DNA from: Dehalococcoidia bacterium UBA6495
GTDB lineage: Bacteria > Chloroflexota > Dehalococcoidia > Lucifugimonadales > UBA826
Length of the DNA stretch: 24,859 nucleotides
NCBI GenBank assembly: GCA_002435305.1
Contig: DJMH01000011.1
Location: forward strand, 3,679 to 28,537
Direction of reading: 5' to 3'
The first letter of the stretch is position 1, and every line of letters starts with the position of its first letter. The notes beneath the pieces were generated by a model, which searched no databases, was not told where the DNA came from, and saw only the letters and a program-made list of their open reading frames with translations. Position numbers and translations under genes: made by a program. Below are positions 15,502 to 24,032 of the stretch, one piece after another.

Positions 15502-15933
15502 CTAAACAGCGATACCCACTTTCATATAAGATCCAAGAACCCCATTAACAAAGCTAGCCGAACTTTCTGACCCAAATCTTTTTGCCAGCTCCACGGCTTC
15601 GTTAAGCACCACCTTTTCAGGAACCTTTTCTTTACACCATTCTAATTCTGCAATTGCCATTCGAAGAATATTGCGATCCACTATTGCTATTTGCATCAAA
15701 GGCCAATCTGGAGCTAACTCACCGATTATAGTATCTATTGACACAAAGTTTTCAAGGGCATTTGCAACTATGTCACCAGCAAATATGTGAAAGTTGTTTT
15801 CAAATTCATATTCGTTAAAAACCCTCTCAAGAACCTCCATTGCGTCATGACCTACAGAGTCATATTCGCACAAAGCCTGCAATACCAACACCCTGGCTTC
15901 TTTTCTACTATAGATATGGGATTTATATTCCAT
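15502..15933 (-). CDS. nusB: Transcription antitermination factor NusB
   Basis: The 143-residue protein shows the NusB fold pattern: an N-terminal SRKEARVLVLQALCEYD helix, a middle VDRNILRMAIAELEW helix, and the C-terminal VVLNEAVELAKRFGSESSASFVNGVLG signature. NusB binds boxA RNA with S10 and supports rRNA transcription antitermination. It sits between fabD and acpP with gaps of 19 and 26 nt, an uncommon position within a fatty acid cluster. The Shine-Dalgarno is weak. Confidence 0.92.
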   Translation of the reverse strand: MEYKSHIYSRKEARVLVLQALCEYDSVGHDAMEVLERVFNEYEFENNFHIFAGDIVANALENFVSIDTIIGELAPDWPLMQIAIVDRNILRMAIAELEWCKEKVPEKVVLNEAVELAKRFGSESSASFVNGVLGSYMKVGIAV

Positions 15934-15952
15934 TCCAACTACGAACTCTTCA

Positions 15953-16903
15953 CTAATTCCTGCTAATTGCTAAAATAGAATCTATATCATTAATGCTAGA
16001 TACATTCGCGGCTCTATCAATCTTTTTTACCATTCCCCCTAAAGCCCGCCCTGGTCCTATCTCGAGAAAATTTGTTACACCCGACTTTATCATGAAGTCA
16101 ACAGATTTTTTCCATTGCACACATCCTGAGATTTGAGTTATCAATTCTCCTTTTATTTCGTCACCTGTTTGTAGAGGATTCCCTGTACAGTTGCCTACAA
16201 TAGGAACTTCAGGATCATTGAATTTCAACCCATCGATGAATTCCAGAAGGCCAGCTTTCGCAGGCTCCATTAAACCGGAATGAAAAGCACCTCCAACTTT
16301 CAAAGGAATTACTTTTTTCGCTCCCCTAGCATTTGCCATATCCATAGCTCTGGCTACTGCAATTTTTTCCCCGCTTATCACGATCTGTTCCTGAGTGTTG
16401 ATATTTGATATGTAAACACCAGATTCCCTCACTATTTCCTGTAAAACCATTTCATCCAACCCCAAAACTGCGGCCATGGTGCCTGGATTTGAATCGCAAG
16501 CATTTTGCATAAGTTCCCCACGTTCTTGAACTAGCAAAGCCGTGTCCATAACTGACAAAACTCCTGACGCCGCAAGGGCTGTGTACTCACCAAGACTATG
16601 TCCTGCCATTAGATATGGAACAGGCATGAATTCTTGTGCAATATTTTCTTTCATCGCTTCCATACAGGCCAAACTCACTGCCATGATTCCGGGTTGTGCA
16701 TTCTTGGTCTCCCGCAAATCATCTTCCGAACCTTCAAACATCATTCTAGATAGCGGCCTACCTAAAGCTTCATCGACCATCTCAAACACTTTCCTACCGG
16801 AGTCCGACCCTTCGTAAAGGTCCAACCCCATTCCGACAGATTGCGCACCCTGACCAGGGAATAGAAAAGCTATCTTGGAATTTCTTGCAAAGGTCAGTGT
16901 CAT
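15953..16903 (-). CDS. fabD: Malonyl-CoA:ACP transacylase
   Basis: FabD loads malonate from CoA onto acyl carrier protein, supplying extender units for fatty acid synthesis. Its 316 residues include the oxyanion-loop PGQGAQSVGMG (16-26), the nucleophile elbow GHSLGEY with S103, the substrate arginine in QERGELM (R128), and the catalytic histidine in GGAFHSGLM (H208). AGGA lies 7-8 nt before the ATG. Its substrate, ACP, is encoded two genes downstream in the same operon. Confidence 0.95.
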   Translation of the reverse strand: MTLTFARNSKIAFLFPGQGAQSVGMGLDLYEGSDSGRKVFEMVDEALGRPLSRMMFEGSEDDLRETKNAQPGIMAVSLACMEAMKENIAQEFMPVPYLMAGHSLGEYTALAASGVLSVMDTALLVQERGELMQNACDSNPGTMAAVLGLDEMVLQEIVRESGVYISNINTQEQIVISGEKIAVARAMDMANARGAKKVIPLKVGGAFHSGLMEPAKAGLLEFIDGLKFNDPEVPIVGNCTGNPLQTGDEIKGELITQISGCVQWKKSVDFMIKSGVTNFLEIGPGRALGGMVKKIDRAANVSSINDIDSILAISRN

Positions 16904-16945
16904 ATTAATGTCCTTTAGTAAGCTCCGTCCGAGATTTTATGCATT

Positions 16946-17137
16946 TTATACAACTGTTTGATCAGAGTTGGTCACGTTACGACCATTATAGGTGCCACAG
17001 CTCGAGCATGCCCTGTGTGGCATGCGAGGGAGATGACACTGAGGGCAATTAGAAAGTGAGGCAGGTTTGATAGAATTATGAGCATTCCGACCGCCTTTTC
17101 TTTTACGGGAGTGCTTTTTCTTGGGTAGTGGTGGCAT
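16946..17137 (-). CDS. rpmF: 50S ribosomal protein L32
   Basis: This 63-residue basic protein begins MPPLPKKKHSRKRKGGRNAH, the usual L32 start, and keeps all four zinc-binding cysteines (C31-x2-C34, C44-x2-C47), so it is the zinc-containing form. The C-terminus is slightly extended. It lies 17 nt after yceD and 42 nt before fabD; the yceD-rpmF pair followed by fatty acid genes is widely conserved. Confidence 0.95.
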   Translation of the reverse strand: MPPLPKKKHSRKRKGGRNAHNSIKPASLSNCPQCHLPRMPHRACSSCGTYNGRNVTNSDQTVV

Positions 17138-17154
17138 ATTAGTTTCCTTATTTA

Positions 17155-17679
17155 TTAATCCGTTGGTCTAAAAGACCCTAATAGAGCAGCCAATTTAGTA
17201 TTCTTTTTGTTATTTCTGCAGTTACATTTTTCTTTATTGAAATTTATACCGCAATCTACGCACAATCCCTTACAATATTCCTTGCATTTAGAATTGATGG
17301 ATGAGTGCAATGAAGCATACTGCCACACCGCATCAGATAAATCCAGTACATTATCCTCTCCGATATAAAAATTATCTTCACCGATTCCTTCTAATTCGTT
17401 TCTTTCGCCAGTAACTAAATTAAACAATGGAAAGTATTCTTCCTCTATCCCTAAACCTACGGATTCAACATATTGATCTAAACAATTCCCGCATTGCCTA
17501 TCAATTTTAGCCGACAGATAAGCACTTACCCATACTCCAACATCAGTTTTGGTAAGTAAAACTGAACCCTCAACATCGCATTTAAATTCAGACCGATCCA
17601 CTTTAATGGTACTGCTTACACTTTCCAACTTTTTGTTACCACTACTCGCCTTTAGCAAGGTAGCTACTTTAAAGTCCAT
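17155..17679 (-). CDS. yceD: DUF177/YceD family protein
   Basis: The 174-residue protein belongs to the YceD/DUF177 family that precedes rpmF in many bacteria and has been linked to 23S rRNA accumulation. Visible hallmarks are C63-x-x-C66 in the central IDRQCGNCLDQY, and a C-terminal cysteine cluster (C132, C136, C140, C143, C152, C154) ending in KLAALLGSFRPTD. The C-terminal cluster suggests a bound metal. It is the first gene of the operon. Confidence 0.88.
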   Translation of the reverse strand: MDFKVATLLKASSGNKKLESVSSTIKVDRSEFKCDVEGSVLLTKTDVGVWVSAYLSAKIDRQCGNCLDQYVESVGLGIEEEYFPLFNLVTGERNELEGIGEDNFYIGEDNVLDLSDAVWQYASLHSSINSKCKEYCKGLCVDCGINFNKEKCNCRNNKKNTKLAALLGSFRPTD

Positions 17680-17722
17680 AACCGCCTCATGGTATCCATT
17701 AAAAGAGACAATTCAAACAAAC

Positions 17723-17752
17723 ACTATATCTTTGGTAAGGGAACTCGGTCAA
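17723..17752 (-). promoter_or_regulatory. Sigma-70-like promoter for yceD-rpmF-fabD-nusB-acpP
   Basis: TTGACC (17752-17747) and TATAGT (17728-17723) are spaced by 18 bp on the minus strand, about 44 nt before the yceD ATG. Both match consensus at five of six positions. The rest of the divergent gap up to 17903 is AT-rich, with no further confident site. Confidence 0.6.
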
Positions 17753-17903
17753 CCAGAATACAAGCTATTTTCAATCAATTATTTAACACTTAATGTATTT
17801 AGAATAAAAGAGTTTGAAAATCCGTTAAGGTTAGATTACATTGGCTGGCATAACAAAAATATCCAATGGAACCTATCAACAACCCGATGAAAAAGGCAAA
17901 AAA

Positions 17904-19394
17904 ATGACATCCCCAGAAAAACACTATGACGTAGTGATAGTGGGGGCGGGAAACGCCGCCTTAACTTCAGCACTATCCGCGGCATTAAAAGGTGCGAAAG
18001 TAGCAATTCTCGAAAAAGCTCCTGAACACCTACGAGGAGGTAATTCTTATTTCACAGGTGGACTTTTCCGATTTGCATACAATGGAATAGAAGATATTTC
18101 AGAGCTATTACCTGAAATAACACCAGAAGAAAAACAAAATATAGATGTAGGATCTTACAAAGAATCCGAATTTTATTCTGATGTTATGCGGGTTACTGAA
18201 GGTTTGTCAGATCCTTCCTTACTTCAAGTACTAACATCTCAATCATTCCCAACCATGCTTTGGATGCGAAATCAAGGCGTCCCATGGATACTCGCCTACG
18301 GCAGACAAGCTTTTGAACATGAAGGTAAACAAAGATTCTGGGGAGGATTGATTGTAGAAGCCGTCGGTGGAGGCAAAGGATTGTCTGATAGGCTTTTTGA
18401 ATTGGTTGAACGAAAGAATATCGAAGTCCTGTATCAAACTAGCGGCACAGATTTGTTGGTCAATCAACAAGGACACATTGAAGGAATAAATGCGAAATCA
18501 AAATCTGGATACGAGAAAATCTCCTGTAAATCGGTTGTGCTTGCCTGTGGAGGCTTCGAAGCAAACTCAGAAATGCGAACCAGATATTTAGGCCCGGGTT
18601 GGGAACTAGCAAAGGTTAGAGGAACCCAATATAACACCGGGGATGGTATAAATATGGCTCTTCGAATCGGGGCACAATCCCATGGGCATTGGAGTGGTTG
18701 TCATGCGGTTGCCTGGGATTTAAATGCACCTCCTCACGGTGATAGAAATGTCGCAGACCTCTTTCAAAAACACTCTTACCCATTTGGGTTGATAGTAAAT
18801 GTTGATGGAGAGAGATTTGTCGATGAAGGTGCGGATTTGAGAAACTACACTTACGCTAAATATGGCCGGGAAATATTAAAACAACCTCAAAGGGTTGCGT
18901 TTCAACTGTTTGATCAAAAGACTAAACATTTATTAAGAGATGAATATTTTATTCCCCAAGTGACCATGGTAGAGGCTGAAACAATAGAAGACTTAGCTGC
19001 CGGGTTAGACATTAATCCTGGGCAGCTACAAAGGACTATTCAGCAATACAATGGGGCAGTGCAGGACGGTGATTTCAATCCTACTGCGCTTGACGGTAAG
19101 CACACCGAAGGAATTACCCCTCCAAAGTCCAACTGGGCGCAAAAATTAGATAACCCTCCTTATTTAGGGTATGCAGTAACCTGTGGAATAACATTTACAT
19201 TTGGTGGTTTGAAAATAGATACGAACACACAAGTCCAAGACAATTCTGATATGCCTATCCCCGGGCTTTACGCTGCAGGGGAACTCACTGGAGGGTTGTT
19301 TTATAACAACTATCCTGGAGGTTCCGGTCTAATGTCCGGTGCAGTATTTGGAAAAATAGCCGGTGAGAACGCAGCAAAGGAAGCCTTAATTTAA
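17904..19394 (+). CDS. FAD-dependent dehydrogenase (fumarate reductase/tricarballylate dehydrogenase-like)
   Basis: The 496-residue protein has the FAD_binding_2 fold: dinucleotide motif DVVIVGAGNAALTSALSAA (9-27) with LEKAP after strand two, a second flavin stretch VVLACGGFEAN, and the C-terminal AGELTGGLFYNNYPGGSGLMSGAVFG, which closes the flavin site. The pattern is closest to TcuA-type tricarballylate dehydrogenases and soluble fumarate reductase flavoproteins, so it probably oxidises or reduces a C-C bond next to a carboxylate. Substrate unknown. I chose the ATG at 17904, preceded by AAAAGG, because the flavin motif follows directly. An in-frame TTG at 17841 would add 21 unconserved-looking residues. 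No signal peptide is seen. Confidence 0.85.
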   Translation: MTSPEKHYDVVIVGAGNAALTSALSAALKGAKVAILEKAPEHLRGGNSYFTGGLFRFAYNGIEDISELLPEITPEEKQNIDVGSYKESEFYSDVMRVTEGLSDPSLLQVLTSQSFPTMLWMRNQGVPWILAYGRQAFEHEGKQRFWGGLIVEAVGGGKGLSDRLFELVERKNIEVLYQTSGTDLLVNQQGHIEGINAKSKSGYEKISCKSVVLACGGFEANSEMRTRYLGPGWELAKVRGTQYNTGDGINMALRIGAQSHGHWSGCHAVAWDLNAPPHGDRNVADLFQKHSYPFGLIVNVDGERFVDEGADLRNYTYAKYGREILKQPQRVAFQLFDQKTKHLLRDEYFIPQVTMVEAETIEDLAAGLDINPGQLQRTIQQYNGAVQDGDFNPTALDGKHTEGITPPKSNWAQKLDNPPYLGYAVTCGITFTFGGLKIDTNTQVQDNSDMPIPGLYAAGELTGGLFYNNYPGGSGLMSGAVFGKIAGENAAKEALI

Positions 19395-19499
19395 AGTATT
19401 CTTGACCAATCTCACATATAAACCTAAAGTATGGGTTCTTGCTATGATAATAAACCTATCGATTGCCCTGGGTTAGCCAATATAGAGGAGAATCTCATA

Positions 19500-20387
19500 A
19501 TGCCGTACGGTAGTGGCGAATATACATACAAAGTCGATCAAGATTGGGGCAGGTTGCCGGAAGGGCACGAATTCAATCAGGTGGCCGGGGTGGCGGTGGA
19601 TAAGGAAGATAATGTCTACCTTTATAACCGAAGTGAGCACCAGGTCATGGTATTTGAAAAAAATGGGGATTTTCTAAAATCTTGGGATGTCAAATTTTCC
19701 AATCCTCATGGAATGCATATAGGACCAGATGGAAACTTTTATTTTGCTGACCGTGACGCCCATGTAGTCCTTAAATACAGTCCAGACCAAACACTTTTAC
19801 TCACTCTTGGCACCTACAATGTTGAATCAAATACAGGTTACGATGGAAATCTGATGGTAGTTCCGCACCCGGCTGGACCCTTTAACCTGCCGACGGGGGT
19901 GGTTGTCGCCGAAGACGGTAATATTTTCGTGTCGGATGGTTACGGAAATTGTAGATTCCATAAGTTCTCCCCCGACGGAGCATTACTAGATACTTGGGGT
20001 GAGGCAGGAAAAGATAACCCCATGGATTTTCATCTGCCCCATGGAATAGGTTTGAATAAAGATGGATTGTTAGCAATCTGTGACCGAGAAAACCATAGAA
20101 TCCAATTTACAGATCAGGATGGAGAATTCATGTTTATTTGGGATGGATTCTTACAACCAACCGATATAGCCTTCGGACCAGATGGGGAAGCATATGTATC
20201 AGAATTGCAACACAGAATCTCGATATTAGATGCAGAAGGAAACTTGATAAGCCGGTGGGCAGATGAAAGTAGCTCATCCGCAGGTCATTTCATTGCCCCT
20301 CACGGAATCGCTGTGGACTCTTCGACGGATATCTATGTTGGAGAGGTTTTGGAAGGAAGGCGAATACAAAAATTCATTAGGCAATAA
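19500..20387 (+). CDS. NHL-repeat beta-propeller protein
   Basis: The 295-residue protein has at least five NHL-type blades, seen as repeats of (V/I)-A-V-D-x-x-D-x-(V/I)-Y-V with R-x-x-H/N-x-(V/I)-x-x-F: GVAVDKEDNVYLYNRSEH, GMHIGPDGNFYFADRDAH, GVVVAEDGNIFVSDGYGN, GIGLNKDGLLAICDRENH and GIAVDSSTDIYVGE. Such propellers include peptidyl-amidating lyases and binding proteins; no catalytic role can be assigned. I prefer the ATG at 19500, with GAGGAG 9 nt upstream, over an ATG at 19431 that lacks a good site. No signal peptide is evident, so it may be cytoplasmic. It lies 42 nt before the TPP enzyme gene. Confidence 0.85.
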   Translation: MPYGSGEYTYKVDQDWGRLPEGHEFNQVAGVAVDKEDNVYLYNRSEHQVMVFEKNGDFLKSWDVKFSNPHGMHIGPDGNFYFADRDAHVVLKYSPDQTLLLTLGTYNVESNTGYDGNLMVVPHPAGPFNLPTGVVVAEDGNIFVSDGYGNCRFHKFSPDGALLDTWGEAGKDNPMDFHLPHGIGLNKDGLLAICDRENHRIQFTDQDGEFMFIWDGFLQPTDIAFGPDGEAYVSELQHRISILDAEGNLISRWADESSSSAGHFIAPHGIAVDSSTDIYVGEVLEGRRIQKFIRQ

Positions 20388-20429
20388 TAGGCAATAATCA
20401 AAAAGTAAAAATAATTTAGGAGACGTTGC

Positions 20430-22073
20430 ATGAACGGTGACCAATTAATGGCCAGCTTACTGAAGAAAGAAGGAACCGAATGGATTTCCTGCTTCCCGGC
20501 CCAAACCTTGATTGAGGCTTGCTCACAGGAAGGAATCAGACCTATCCTCTGCAGACAAGAACGGGCAGGAGTGAATATGGCCGACGCATACAGCAGGATC
20601 CACAATGGTAACAAGATCGGGGTCTTTACCATGCAACATGGTCCAGGGGCAGAAAATGCATTTGGAGGAGTAGCACAGGCTTATGCCGATAATGTACCGG
20701 TGTTACTGATACCAGGGGGATCCACTGCGGGAAGAGTAGGGGTTCATCCAGGATTTGACGCAATCCCAAATTATCAACATATAACGAAATGGGCAGGCCG
20801 TATAAACACGATCGAACGCATCCCAGAAATGGTTAGCCGAGCATTCACTCATTTAAGAAATGGAAGACCTGGTCCTGTATTGCTCGAATTGCCGGGTGAT
20901 GTTGCCCATGCTGAAGTTCCGGCAGATATTGAAGAGTACCAACCCAGTCGTTCATATAAATCATACGCAGCAAATGAGGATGTGAGGGATATAGTCACCG
21001 CTTTGCTAAAGGCAGAAGCACCTGTTATAAACGCAGGCCAAGGCACATTGTATGCAGAAGCTACCGACGAACTAATAGAATTCGCCGAGTTAGTCAATGT
21101 TCCAGTCATGACCACCCTTGCTGGTAAAAGTGCCTATCCAGAAGATCACTCCCTAGCATTAGGCACTGGAGGCAATACGGGCACCTTAATGGTGGACAGG
21201 TTTCTCCAAAACACAGATTTCGTTTTGGGAATAGGAACTAGTTTCGCAATATCAAACTTCACTGCACCAATGCCACCCGAGGCCACGAAAGCACAAATTA
21301 CCAATACAGCTGAGGATATTAACAGAGACTACCGTGTCGAATACGGTGCGGTCGGTGATGCTAAATTAGTTTTGCAGCAATTGATTGAGGAAGCAAAATC
21401 TCAGCTAGGTGAGCATGGAAGGGGTGATGTGCACGGGGTAAAAGAAAAGATATCCATAATAAAAGATGAATTCATGAAAGAATGGGGACCGAGATTAAAT
21501 TCAGATGAAACTCCTATGAGCCCGTACCGAGTATTCAATGAGATGATGAAGGCTATCGATCCTAGAAATGCCATAGTCACTCATGACTCTGGGTATCCCA
21601 GAAATCAGCTCGTTCCATTTTGGCCAGCTCTCACTCCTCGCTCGTATATAGGTTGGGGTAAGTCAACACAGCTTGGATACGGTCTAGGATTAGCCCTTGG
21701 CGCCAAAGTTGCCTCACCGAATAAACTAGTCATAAATGTTATGGGAGACGCTGCGTTTGGTATGTCAGGTTTGGATATAGAGACCGCTAGCAGATCTGGA
21801 CTTGGAACAATAACGGTCGTATTGAATAATGGTGTCATGACACACTATTACGATCACTTTCCGCATGCTACGGAGAATTGGAAGAGTAATGAATTAGGCG
21901 GTATATATTCCGACACAGCAAAAAGCCTGGGGGCACATGGTGAGCGAATACATAATCCGGATGAAATAGGTCCGGCAATGACAAGAGCTGTAGAAGCTGC
22001 CAACAGTGGACAACCTGCGCTACTGGAAATGATCACCAAAGAAGAAGAAAATATCTCAACCTATGGGAGATAG
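20430..22073 (+). CDS. Thiamine-diphosphate-dependent enzyme (acetolactate synthase-like)
   Basis: The 547 residues form the three-domain TPP enzyme layout. The N-terminal pyrimidine-binding domain has the catalytic glutamate E44 in CRQERAGVNMADAYSR. A central domain has AGQGTLYAEA and GTGGNTG. The C-terminal diphosphate-binding domain has GDA (439-441), then about 25 residues, then N466-N467. The reaction is probably ligation or decarboxylation of a 2-oxoacid, but the family relation to acetolactate synthase does not fix the substrate, and there is no ilvN-like regulatory gene nearby. TAGGAGA lies about 7 nt before the ATG. It follows the FAD and NHL genes on the same strand and has a paralogue at 24186. 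Confidence 0.88.
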   Translation: MNGDQLMASLLKKEGTEWISCFPAQTLIEACSQEGIRPILCRQERAGVNMADAYSRIHNGNKIGVFTMQHGPGAENAFGGVAQAYADNVPVLLIPGGSTAGRVGVHPGFDAIPNYQHITKWAGRINTIERIPEMVSRAFTHLRNGRPGPVLLELPGDVAHAEVPADIEEYQPSRSYKSYAANEDVRDIVTALLKAEAPVINAGQGTLYAEATDELIEFAELVNVPVMTTLAGKSAYPEDHSLALGTGGNTGTLMVDRFLQNTDFVLGIGTSFAISNFTAPMPPEATKAQITNTAEDINRDYRVEYGAVGDAKLVLQQLIEEAKSQLGEHGRGDVHGVKEKISIIKDEFMKEWGPRLNSDETPMSPYRVFNEMMKAIDPRNAIVTHDSGYPRNQLVPFWPALTPRSYIGWGKSTQLGYGLGLALGAKVASPNKLVINVMGDAAFGMSGLDIETASRSGLGTITVVLNNGVMTHYYDHFPHATENWKSNELGGIYSDTAKSLGAHGERIHNPDEIGPAMTRAVEAANSGQPALLEMITKEEENISTYGR

Positions 22074-22074
22074 A

Positions 22075-22139
22075 CGATAGAATTCTGTGTACACGTTGAC
22101 TTTTATTCTATATTGTCGCCGTGTACACAGAATTCATCG
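22075..22139. repeat. Long inverted repeat at the convergent gene ends
   Basis: GAATTCTGTGTACACG (22080-22095) recurs perfectly inverted at 22120-22135. Pairing extends outward by four bp (22075-22078 with 22136-22139) past one bulged A, and inward by a few more. The right arm codes for the last residues of the DUF2156 protein (NSVYT). Each arm also contains the palindromes GAATTC and GTGTACAC. No U-run follows on either strand, so it is not a standard intrinsic terminator, although it may act at both convergent 3' ends. Confidence 0.75.
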
Positions 22140-23025
22140 CTAATGGTCTAAATTTGCGTTTGTATTGCCTCAGCCCGTCAATATTTAGGTCGCTGGCGTC
22201 ATTGACTAGCCGATAATCCCTTAACATCCCAAAAGTTTTCCACCTGAGATATTCCGATAACCCATCGATCCCTATCACCGTCTTTGCCACAAAAAAACAG
22301 GCCGTATTTTGGTTTATGGGGCCAGCCATGGAAAACCCAACCAGTTTTTTCTCTATCTCGAGCCCCCAAGCCATTAAATCTTCTGTATCAAAATCACCAA
22401 TGGAATTAACGGCAGCTCGTGTGTAGCCCCAGTCCAACAGAAATTTATTTTTCCTACCCTGAAGAGAACGCCATTTCCTCAACACTTCCAAGGCTGCAGG
22501 CACATCGTTTTTCTCCATTTGGAAAAATATAGGTTTTTTTCTGGTTACCCGGTTAATTTTCTTTCTAATATCCTTAAACACTCCACCTTCCAAATCAAAG
22601 ACCCGATTAGGGTCATAAAGATATTCCTTTCCTCTCTCTTCAATATGGATATTGTCCCCAAATATATTTCTAAGATGTGAAACGTCTGAAGAATCAACCC
22701 ACAAAATACGCATTTCTGATTGATTCAGAGAATCTTTAATGCCTGAAAGATAAGTTTTTGTTTCTGAAGTCGAAATGGAGGGGGGGATAACGAGGTCAAT
22801 TCGATTAGAGTTTTTCCCAGTTGTATGTTGGAACAAGAAAAATGAGTCTCCTTTTCTGGTCAGATAAAGAGGTCTTCCGGGGGGCAAGCTGTAGCAAGCA
22901 AGATAGGGAGCAAAATAAACCCAGGAGTCCCTTTCTATTTTGTTAAATATTTCCCTCAGCGAAGCAATATCGAAGATCGTTAAGACTTTGTAATTATCTG
23001 ATATATGTTGAAATAATTTCCTCAG
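22108..23025 (-). CDS. DUF2156 acyltransferase-like protein (phosphatidylglycerol lysyltransferase C-terminal type), probable CTG start
   Basis: The C-terminal half fits the DUF2156/LPG synthase GNAT-like fold: KEYLYDPNRVFDLEGG, FKDIRKKINR, W-G-L-E-I-E-K-K-L-V-G-F-S, then NDASDLNIDGLRQYKRKFRP. Family members transfer aminoacyl or acyl groups; the donor and acceptor here are unknown. There are no membrane helices, unlike MprF. The first ATG/GTG/TTG start is a TTG at 22887, but the frame stays open and protein-like for 46 more codons (FDIASLREIFNKI, SWVYFAPYL). It reaches a CTG at 23025 that overlaps the bpsA stop as CTGA and has AAGGAG 8 nt upstream. From CTG the protein is 305 residues. Coupling to bpsA suggests a joint role in polyamine or membrane chemistry, which is inference. 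Confidence 0.75.
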   Translation of the reverse strand: MRKLFQHISDNYKVLTIFDIASLREIFNKIERDSWVYFAPYLACYSLPPGRPLYLTRKGDSFFLFQHTTGKNSNRIDLVIPPSISTSETKTYLSGIKDSLNQSEMRILWVDSSDVSHLRNIFGDNIHIEERGKEYLYDPNRVFDLEGGVFKDIRKKINRVTRKKPIFFQMEKNDVPAALEVLRKWRSLQGRKNKFLLDWGYTRAAVNSIGDFDTEDLMAWGLEIEKKLVGFSMAGPINQNTACFFVAKTVIGIDGLSEYLRWKTFGMLRDYRLVNDASDLNIDGLRQYKRKFRPLAMNSVYTATI

Positions 23026-24032
23026 ATTGAAGTCTCCTTGAAATTCGTATAAATGAGATTACGGGGAGTAGGATCTGAGGTTTTCAGATATCCAGATGAG
23101 AAAAATTTTCCCATCTTGCTTATCCCAGCATGCTTTTGTGCGCCGACATATTCGTTGAAAGCAGGAATTAGTTCCTGAGGTGATAGGCCCATGCTTGCTA
23201 TATTTTTGAACAAGCGAGCATTTTCAACTGGAATTAGATTCGAGTAGGATACGAATCCTAAACCGTTTGTTCTTTCTTTTAGCATTTCGGCACCAACAGA
23301 AATGAACCTCGTTAAACCCTCAACCGTATAAGGGGGATCTGTAATAAATACATCCTGAGAATTCTTGTAACGTGGGGGAATTTCCCCAATGAAATCGATC
23401 TTATTCAGGTGTATCTCAAAATTAAGTTTAAGGCTCATGGATTCAATGAAATTTAATATTCTCTCGTCAATATCAAAAACAGTTAGGCTATTTATTTTTA
23501 ATCCAAATCGTGTAGAAAAAAGAATCATGGCAACTGAAGTTAAATCATCATCCCCTAATATTGCTATATCCCTTCCCTCTATTGAGTCATTTTGATGGCA
23601 ATACATGACCCTTTTAAAACACGTCAGGGAGGTCGCGTGGGATTGATCAAGACTATAATCAGGAGAAGGTCTTTCCTTCGTCAATTCATCGAATTGAGAG
23701 ACCAACTTGGTTACTGTATCTGAGACTTCATACTGGCAATTAAAGTCAGGGATCTTAGTGTCATATATTCCGATAGAACGCAAAAGCTTGATTCCAGTGT
23801 CCGTTAAAATCGCGCCTCCTTTTCTTGAAAGGAGTTTCCTTTTCTCCAATTCCCGCCGAGTTGCTGAAACTGCCGGTACAGGTATACCGGTCGCCCTGGA
23901 AATATCATGTATAGGTACCATTCCTCCTCTAAAGATTTCCCTCATGATTAACCTAACCCCCTGATATCCTTCCTGCAATCGGGAATCCACAGAAACCTGA
24001 ATTAAAATATCCTCGGCCTCGGACTTATCCAT
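23022..24032 (-). CDS. bpsA: BpsA-type branched-chain polyamine (N4-bis(aminopropyl)spermidine) synthase
   Basis: The 336-residue protein matches the BpsA family, which transfers two aminopropyl groups from decarboxylated S-adenosylmethionine to spermidine. Key motifs are PSPDYSLDQSHAT (about 122-134), ILGDDDLTSVA (158-168), the acidic strand end VFDIDE, and TDPPYTVEGL (231-240). The first 90 residues form a winged-helix domain (HDISRATGIPVPAVSATRRELEKR), as in known BpsA. Characterised members come mostly from thermophiles such as Thermococcus and Thermus. No SpeE, SpeD or arginine decarboxylase gene is nearby. It is the first gene of a two-gene unit with the DUF2156 gene, sharing CTGA. A TATTAT lies upstream without a good -35. 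Confidence 0.85.
   Translation of the reverse strand: MDKSEAEDILIQVSVDSRLQEGYQGVRLIMREIFRGGMVPIHDISRATGIPVPAVSATRRELEKRKLLSRKGGAILTDTGIKLLRSIGIYDTKIPDFNCQYEVSDTVTKLVSQFDELTKERPSPDYSLDQSHATSLTCFKRVMYCHQNDSIEGRDIAILGDDDLTSVAMILFSTRFGLKINSLTVFDIDERILNFIESMSLKLNFEIHLNKIDFIGEIPPRYKNSQDVFITDPPYTVEGLTRFISVGAEMLKERTNGLGFVSYSNLIPVENARLFKNIASMGLSPQELIPAFNEYVGAQKHAGISKMGKFFSSGYLKTSDPTPRNLIYTNFKETSI

Noticed and set aside
17841..17903. TTG start for the FAD dehydrogenase, 21 codons upstream
   Set aside because: The flavin motif of such enzymes begins a few residues after the start, and the ATG at 17904 has AAAAGG upstream; the extra codons look noncoding.
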